In this document: one piece after another, positions 22,118-26,602 of the stretch
How positions within the stretch are numbered: the first letter of the stretch is position 1
Layout: every line of letters starts with the position of its first letter
DNA from: an uncultured Bacteroidia bacterium
Lineage (GTDB): Bacteria > Bacteroidota > Bacteroidia > Bacteroidales > UBA932
Length of the DNA stretch: 26,602 bases
Direction of reading: 5' to 3'
NCBI GenBank assembly: GCA_902795785.1
Contig: CADBMK010000195.1
Span: 1 to 26,602 of the forward strand
Position numbers and translations under genes: made by a program
The notes under the pieces: generated by a model
Database searches by the model: none
What the model saw: the letters and a program-made list of their open reading frames with translations, nothing else
Told to the model about the DNA's origin: nothing

Positions 22118-23007
22118 CTTTCCTTCCTGACAGACTTGAAATCGAACTTCGACAGGACTGTGTCGAGGTAGGTCTTCGTAATCGGAATCGGCTGGATTGA
22201 CTCATTGTCGAGGGCCAGTTCGTAACCGTCCCTCTCCTTGCGGAGCACGGTCACCTTGTCCAGATTGACGATGTACTTTCTGTGGCAGCGGATAAGACTG
22301 CTGCCGAGGAAACTTTCCTCGACGGTCTTCAGTTTGCTCCTGATCATATAAGTCTTGAGCTCGCCCTTGGCATCCGAATACCAGACCTTGATATAATTGT
22401 CATCAGACTCGATGTAATAGAGATTCCTTGCGCTCACGGCCAGTTTAAGCACGCCGTTGTTGTCAAAAAGCGTAATCTTCTTCTCATCGTCCGGAGCCAC
22501 CACCACGTCGGATACCACATTGCTGAAGTTCATAAGGCGGATGGTATTGTTCTTGTCGATGATGGCAAAGTACATTCCCGCAATGATATAAGGCACCAGC
22601 AGAGATGTGAACGAGTAGATCAGGGACTTGAAGAAAATATTGGAAGCGGTACGCTCTCCGATATCGATGATTCCCAGCCTGTGCGCATCCATTGTAAGCC
22701 CCGTGTACATTGCGCTGATGATGATTACCTCAGCCACATCCCAAAGGACATACTTCACGTAAGTCATACTGATTCTGTTCCTTAGTTTGTACATCATCCT
22801 CTTGCTGAAGATGATTACAAAGAGGGCCATAAGGCAGAAAATAACCGTAAACAAAAAAGCCTGCGATGCGCCGAGTTTAAACCATGCGTTATTTGAGAAC
22901 GGAACGCTGACAAGCAGGAAAGCCATTGAGAACAGCGCCGTAAATGTCACTGTTGCAATAAGTTGATACTTTCCCAGCAGATATCTTGGAACTAATGTAT
23001 TCATCAT
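22114..23007 (-). CDS. Membrane-anchored LytTR transcriptional regulator
   Basis: 297 residues. The N-terminal half has four hydrophobic segments (about 15-36, 48-68, 88-104 and 126-148). The C-terminal part (about 175-290) is a LytTR DNA-binding domain with the characteristic YYIESDDNYIKVWY (197-210) and the block SLIRCHRKYIVNLDKV (237-252). There is no receiver domain and no histidine kinase next to it, so it is a one-component regulator that may sense a membrane signal directly. Its gene is divergent from the fab cluster across a 152-bp region with TTGTGGT direct repeats, which makes self-regulation or control of fatty-acid synthesis plausible but unproven. Its start could be either of two adjacent Met codons. 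The stop overlaps that of DUF4293. Confidence 0.88.
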   Translation of the reverse strand: MMNTLVPRYLLGKYQLIATVTFTALFSMAFLLVSVPFSNNAWFKLGASQAFLFTVIFCLMALFVIIFSKRMMYKLRNRISMTYVKYVLWDVAEVIIISAMYTGLTMDAHRLGIIDIGERTASNIFFKSLIYSFTSLLVPYIIAGMYFAIIDKNNTIRLMNFSNVVSDVVVAPDDEKKITLFDNNGVLKLAVSARNLYYIESDDNYIKVWYSDAKGELKTYMIRSKLKTVEESFLGSSLIRCHRKYIVNLDKVTVLRKERDGYELALDNESIQPIPITKTYLDTVLSKFDFKSVRKES

Positions 23008-23056
23008 ATATGGGGCGAATTTAGGAATTTGACAACAAAATCAAAACAGGAATTTC

Positions 23057-23083
23057 ACCACAAAAACCACGTCTTTACCACAA
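23057..23083 (-). promoter_or_regulatory. TTGTGGT direct repeats, candidate LytTR operator
   Basis: On the minus strand TTGTGGT occurs at 23077-23083 and 23057-23063, 20 bp start to start, with a partial GTGGT (23066-23070) between. LytTR proteins commonly bind direct repeats about two helical turns apart. The site lies about 50 bp before the lytTR ATG and 40-70 bp before the fabH -7 box. Confidence 0.4.
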
Positions 23084-23120
23084 TTTAATATATGCACGCA
23101 GGGTTAAGTCATTTTTCATT

Positions 23121-23128
23121 TATTTTTG
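23121..23128 (+). promoter_or_regulatory. -7 box TATTTTTG for fabH
   Basis: Perfect TAnnTTTG, followed by C, 31 bp before the fabH ATG. The preceding stretch is T-rich without a clear -33 TTG at the right distance. Confidence 0.6.
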
Positions 23129-23159
23129 CTTCCGTAAATAAAACCAAACGACTAACGAA

Positions 23160-24107
23160 ATGAGAATAATAGGTACAGGTAGCGTACTCCCAAGCAAAGT
23201 CGTCACGAACAACGATTTGTCCAAATTCCTTGACACCAGCGACGAGTGGATCGTTCCGCGCACAGGCATCAGGACAAGACACGTAATCACTGACGAGAAG
23301 CTCGAAGACATGGCAATCGAAGCCGCCAGAAAGGCTATCGACGAGTCAGGCCTCAAGTTGGAAGAAATCGATTACTTCATCTGTTCCAATGTTGTAAATG
23401 AATATGTAACTCCGGGTCTGAGCTGCATCATCGCAGCCGGTCTCGGTCTGACCTGTCCATGCGTGGACATCAACTGCGCATGTCCCGGATTCATATATGC
23501 CCTCGACATCGCGGAGACAAGATATCTTGCAAAGAAATCTAAGAACATCCTCATAGTCTGCGCCGAGGAGCCGACCAGAATGTGCGACTGGAGCGACAGA
23601 AGCACAGCCGTTCTCTTCGGTGACGGAGCGGCAGCCGTCGTCCTTACCGAAGGCGACAACATCAAGGGCATCAAGCTTCACTCAGAGCCGGCTGCAGACA
23701 AAATCTGGATGAAAAGGATTCTTTCCAAGACACCGTTCATCACCAAGGAGGAAACCGAAGCCGCCCTTCAGATGAAGGGACGCGAGGTGTTCAAATTTGC
23801 AGTCAACGCATCTACGACCCAGGTGGACGCCCTTCTCAAGGAAGTAGGCATCTCCAAGGATCAGGTTTCATATTACATGGTACATCAGGCCAACCAGAGG
23901 ATTCTCGACTCGATCGAGGACTATCTCGGAGAGCCTAAGGAGAAGTTCCCAAGCAACATTTCCGACCACGGAAACTCTTCTTCGGCTTCCTGTCTTATCC
24001 TTCTCGACGAATGTAACCGCAAGGGTATGTTCAAGAAAGGAGATATCCTGGTATTCAGCGCCTTTGGTGCAGGCCTTCTTTCAGCAGCCGCCGTTCTCGA
24101 ATGGTAG
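23160..24107 (+). CDS. fabH: Beta-ketoacyl-ACP synthase III
   Basis: 315 residues. It condenses acetyl-CoA (or a branched primer) with malonyl-ACP to start fatty-acid synthesis in the cytoplasm. The catalytic triad is complete: Cys108 in DINCACPGFIYAL, His242 in YMVHQANQRIL and Asn272 in DHGNSSSAS. Also present are DEWIVPRTGIRTRH (28-41) and FGDGAAAVVL. The nucleophile motif has Pro after the Cys (CPGF) where CAGF is usual, and an extra Cys two residues before. It is the first gene of the fab run, with its own TAnnTTTG box. The gap to fabK is 43 bp and contains another promoter box, so the genes may be transcribed both together and separately. Confidence 0.96.
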   Translation: MRIIGTGSVLPSKVVTNNDLSKFLDTSDEWIVPRTGIRTRHVITDEKLEDMAIEAARKAIDESGLKLEEIDYFICSNVVNEYVTPGLSCIIAAGLGLTCPCVDINCACPGFIYALDIAETRYLAKKSKNILIVCAEEPTRMCDWSDRSTAVLFGDGAAAVVLTEGDNIKGIKLHSEPAADKIWMKRILSKTPFITKEETEAALQMKGREVFKFAVNASTTQVDALLKEVGISKDQVSYYMVHQANQRILDSIEDYLGEPKEKFPSNISDHGNSSSASCLILLDECNRKGMFKKGDILVFSAFGAGLLSAAAVLEW

Positions 24108-24122
24108 TTGCTGAATATTTTA

Positions 24123-24130
24123 TATATTTG
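24123..24130 (+). promoter_or_regulatory. Internal -7 box TATATTTG before fabK
   Basis: Perfect TAnnTTTG in the 43-bp gap after fabH, 20 bp before the fabK ATG. It would give fabK-fabF-fabZ a promoter independent of fabH. Confidence 0.6.
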
Positions 24131-24150
24131 TAGTTCATAACTATCCCAAA

Positions 24151-25098
24151 ATGATTAAGAGTAAAATCTGTGATATCCTCGGGATCAAGTATCCACTTTT
24201 TCAGGGTGGAATGGCGTGGATTGCTGATGCAAACCTCGCAGCTGCCGTGTCAAATGCCGGCGGCTTAGGTCTGATCTCATCAATCAACTTCGGCACAGAA
24301 GCCGTAAGAGAAGAAATTAGAAAGTGTAAGACCCTTACAGATAAGCCTTTCGGTGTAAATATCATGCTTATGGCTCCTAACGCAGCCGAAGTAGCTGACA
24401 TGATCATCGAGGAAGGCATCAAGGTGGTTACCACAGGCGCCGGATCTCCGGCCGCTTATATGGAAAAATGGAAGGCCGCAGGCATCAAGGTTATCCCTGT
24501 AGTGGCTTCCGTAGCCTACGCCCTCAAGATGCAGGAACTCGGCGCAACAGCAGTAATTGCGGAAGGCGCTGAATCCGGCGGACACGTTGGCGACACCCAC
24601 ACCATGGCACTTGTTCCTCAGATTGTCGACGCCCTCGACATCCCTGTCCTCGCAGCCGGCGGAATCTTCGACGGCAGAGGCGTTGCAGCATCGTTCATGT
24701 TCGGAGCGTGCGGCGTACAGGTAGGAACACGTTTCCTCGTAGCTGACGAATGTCACATCCACGAGAATTATAAGGACAAACTCATCAAGGCTTCCGATGT
24801 CAGCACAATGGTGACAGGAAAGTCATACGGAGACGCCGTCCGCAGCCTCAAGACTCCGTTCTCAAAGAAATTCTTCAAGATGGAGTTCGATCCGGCAATT
24901 CCTAAGGAGGAAGTTCTCGAATTCGGCCGCGGATCAATGAGAAAGGCAGTATTTGACGGTGATAACGCCGGAGGAAGTTTCCTCGCAGGCGAAGTTGCCG
25001 GAATGATTAAAAAGACGGAGCCGGCAGCCGCCATCGTTGAAGACCTCATGGGCGGAGCTGAAAAACTCCTTGCAAACGCATCATCATTATTAGCATAA
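24151..25098 (+). CDS. fabK: Enoyl-ACP reductase II, FMN-dependent
   Basis: 315 residues, a TIM-barrel flavoprotein of the 2-nitropropane dioxygenase-like group. It reduces trans-2-enoyl-ACP to acyl-ACP, the last step of each elongation round. Seen: PLFQGGMAWIADANLAAAVS (15-34), SNAGGLGLISS, the catalytic-His motif EGAESGGHVG (His145), AAGGIFDGRG (168-177) and VGTRFLV (191-197). Nitronate monooxygenases share the fold, but the ESGGH motif, the length and the position between fabH and fabF favour FabK. FabK enzymes are insensitive to triclosan, unlike FabI. The fabF gene follows after 11 bp. Confidence 0.92.
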   Translation: MIKSKICDILGIKYPLFQGGMAWIADANLAAAVSNAGGLGLISSINFGTEAVREEIRKCKTLTDKPFGVNIMLMAPNAAEVADMIIEEGIKVVTTGAGSPAAYMEKWKAAGIKVIPVVASVAYALKMQELGATAVIAEGAESGGHVGDTHTMALVPQIVDALDIPVLAAGGIFDGRGVAASFMFGACGVQVGTRFLVADECHIHENYKDKLIKASDVSTMVTGKSYGDAVRSLKTPFSKKFFKMEFDPAIPKEEVLEFGRGSMRKAVFDGDNAGGSFLAGEVAGMIKKTEPAAAIVEDLMGGAEKLLANASSLLA

Positions 25099-25109
25099 AC
25101 TGAATAATT

Positions 25110-26369
25110 ATGGATAAAAGAGTAGTAGTTACAGGTCTCGGAGTAATCTCTCCTGTAGGAAATGACGTAGAAACATTCTGGAAAAACCTCAAGGACGGTG
25201 TCTGCGGCATAGATTACATAACTGATTTCGAGACATCGAACCTTCCTGTCAAGATTGCGGGTAAAATCAAGGACTTCGATCCTCTCCAGTATGGAATGGA
25301 CAAGCCTTTCGCAAGGAAGCAGGACCTCTTCACACAGTACGGAATGGCTGCCGCATGGCAGGCAATGAAGGACTCAGGCCTCAAGGCTGACGGCGAAGAC
25401 GCAAACATTGACTCATTCAGACTCGGAACATACGTAGGCTCAGGTATCGGCGGATTCTCAATCCAGTACCGTGAGACTGAGAAGATGATTGAAGATCCTT
25501 CAGGACAGTGGGTATCTCCACTTTTCATCCCTACGATGATTTCCAACATGGCTTCAGGACAGATTGCCATCAAGTTCCAGGCAAACGGCCCGTGTATCGA
25601 CGTCGTAACAGCCTGCGCAACTTCAACCAACTCAATCGGTGAAGCTTACAGGGCCATCAAGCACGGCTATGCTGACGCAATCATCGCCGGCGGATGTGAG
25701 AATGCCACAATTCCTCTCGGAATCGCCGGATTCGCAAACGCCAAGGCTCTCTCAAGAAGCGAAAACCCTAAGTACGCTTCCCTTCCGTTCAACGGAAACA
25801 GAGGCGGTTTCGTAATGGGTGACGGTGCCGCCGTGCTCATCCTCGAGGAATACGAGCACGCAAAGAACCGCGGAGCAAAGATCTATGCAGAAATCTGCGG
25901 ATACGGCAACACCTGCGACGCTCATCACGCAACAGCACCTAGGCCGGACGGCGTAACCCAGGCAAGATGTATTTCAGACGCCCTTAAGGAGGCAGGCTTC
26001 GACGAGAAGAAGGACAACCTCTACATCAACGCGCACGGAACGGGCACACACCTAAACGACGCCGCTGAGACAAAGGCTTACAAGGTTGCTCTCGGAGACT
26101 TCGCATACAAGGCTCACATCAGCTCAATCAAGTCAATGACCGGACACATGTTCGGAGCTGCAGGTGCTGCAGAGGCTATCGCCACCATCCTTGCCCTCAG
26201 GGAAGGCATCGTTCCTCCGACAATCAACCTGGACGTTCCGGATCCAGAGTGCGACCTCGACTACACGCCTAACAAGGCTGTCAAGGCAGACCTCACGCTC
26301 GGTATTTCCGATTCATTCGGATTCGGCGGCCATGACGCATGTATCGCATTCAGAAAAGCGGAGGCATAA
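25110..26369 (+). CDS. fabF: Beta-ketoacyl-ACP synthase II
   Basis: 419 residues, a condensing enzyme that elongates acyl-ACP with malonyl-ACP. It begins MDKRVVVTGLGVISPVGNDV, typical of KAS I/II. The catalytic residues are Cys169 (VVTACATSTNSIG), His309 (NAHGTGTHLND), Lys341 and His346 (SSIKSMTGHMFGAAGAAE). The gating motif near the end is SFGFGGHDACIAF, where GGHN is more usual; Asp replaces that Asn. It is 11 bp after fabK and 2 bp before fabZ, so the three are tightly co-transcribed. No acpP precedes it, unlike many bacterial fab operons. Confidence 0.96.
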   Translation: MDKRVVVTGLGVISPVGNDVETFWKNLKDGVCGIDYITDFETSNLPVKIAGKIKDFDPLQYGMDKPFARKQDLFTQYGMAAAWQAMKDSGLKADGEDANIDSFRLGTYVGSGIGGFSIQYRETEKMIEDPSGQWVSPLFIPTMISNMASGQIAIKFQANGPCIDVVTACATSTNSIGEAYRAIKHGYADAIIAGGCENATIPLGIAGFANAKALSRSENPKYASLPFNGNRGGFVMGDGAAVLILEEYEHAKNRGAKIYAEICGYGNTCDAHHATAPRPDGVTQARCISDALKEAGFDEKKDNLYINAHGTGTHLNDAAETKAYKVALGDFAYKAHISSIKSMTGHMFGAAGAAEAIATILALREGIVPPTINLDVPDPECDLDYTPNKAVKADLTLGISDSFGFGGHDACIAFRKAEA

Positions 26370-26371
26370 GC

Positions 26372-26602
26372 ATGGAACACATGGACTTGGAAGAAATCAA
26401 GAAGTATCTCCCTCACAGGGAACCGATGCTTCTTATCGAGGAGGCGTGGATTGACGACGAAGGAAAAGGTCACGCAAAATACACGATCAAGGAAGACGAG
26501 TTCTTCACAAGAGGGCACTTCCCTGGCAACCCTATCGTTCCTGGAGTTATCCAGTGCGAGATCATGGCCCAGAGTTGCGCCGTCCTCGTCAAGGACGACA
26601 TC
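26372..26602 (+). CDS. fabZ: 3-hydroxyacyl-ACP dehydratase FabZ, 3' partial
   Basis: 77 residues are visible from the ATG at 26372, in frame to the last base of the window. It starts 2 bp after the fabF stop. Motifs: LPHREPMLLIE (13-23) and GHFPGNPIVPGVIQCEIMAQ (48-67), with catalytic His49 and Glu63 of the hot-dog dehydratase fold. FabZ dehydrates 3-hydroxyacyl-ACP to the enoyl-ACP that FabK then reduces. In some Bacteroidota FabZ is fused to LpxC; only the N-terminal part is visible, and it begins as FabZ, so such a fusion in this orientation would need the sequence beyond the window. Confidence 0.93.
   Translation, partial: MEHMDLEEIKKYLPHREPMLLIEEAWIDDEGKGHAKYTIKEDEFFTRGHFPGNPIVPGVIQCEIMAQSCAVLVKDDI

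Overview
The window comes from a member of the Bacteroidota, most likely an uncultured gut-type Bacteroidales with roughly balanced GC. Four signs support this. TAnnTTTG -7 boxes stand in front of many genes and Shine-Dalgarno sequences are weak. There is a DUF4293 membrane protein, a membrane-anchored LytTR regulator, a TonB-C domain fusion and a long secreted fibronectin-III/GLUG-type protein. The clpC / gyrA / TPR neighbourhood is also typical as I remember it. I see no rRNA, tRNA, CRISPR array, insertion sequence or phage gene, and no stretch over about 160 bp without a gene.

Layout: (1) 1-4461, 3' part of a very large exported protein built as FnIII-FnIII-beta-helix-FnIII-FnIII-beta-helix, ending in a strong terminator. 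(2) 4516-5926, a small YD-repeat-like lipoprotein facing a short AraC-type DNA-binding protein. (3) 6030-11109, a minus-strand operon of an M28-like/TonB-C fusion, leuS and a YitT membrane protein. (4) 11191-13220, plus-strand CapA-like phosphatase-fold protein and phoH. (5) 13267-17168, minus-strand gyrA followed by a periplasmic TPR protein. (6) 17267-19672, a ClpC-type AAA+ unfoldase without the usual middle domain, divergent from gyrA. (7) 19604-22117, a possible antisense micro-ORF with its own promoter and palindromes, a secreted esterase, a nucleoside phosphorylase and DUF4293. (8) 22114-23007, membrane LytTR regulator. (9) 23160-26602, a fatty-acid synthesis run fabH-fabK-fabF-fabZ, with fabZ cut by the window end.

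Most of the window is housekeeping: translation (leuS), DNA topology (gyrA), proteolysis (clpC), RNA metabolism (phoH), nucleoside salvage and type II fatty-acid elongation. FabH starts chains, FabF elongates, FabZ dehydrates and FabK reduces. Points that stand out are: the M28-like domain has lost most metal ligands and its catalytic Glu but is fused to TonB-C; ClpC has no M-domain yet keeps an IGF ClpP-docking loop; a possible 41-residue antisense gene lies over the clpC 3' end; a terminator hairpin sits inside what looks like the next gene's leader; and TTGTGGT direct repeats lie between the LytTR gene and fabH. I did not find a clear undescribed multi-gene system; the best novelty candidates are these single-locus oddities.
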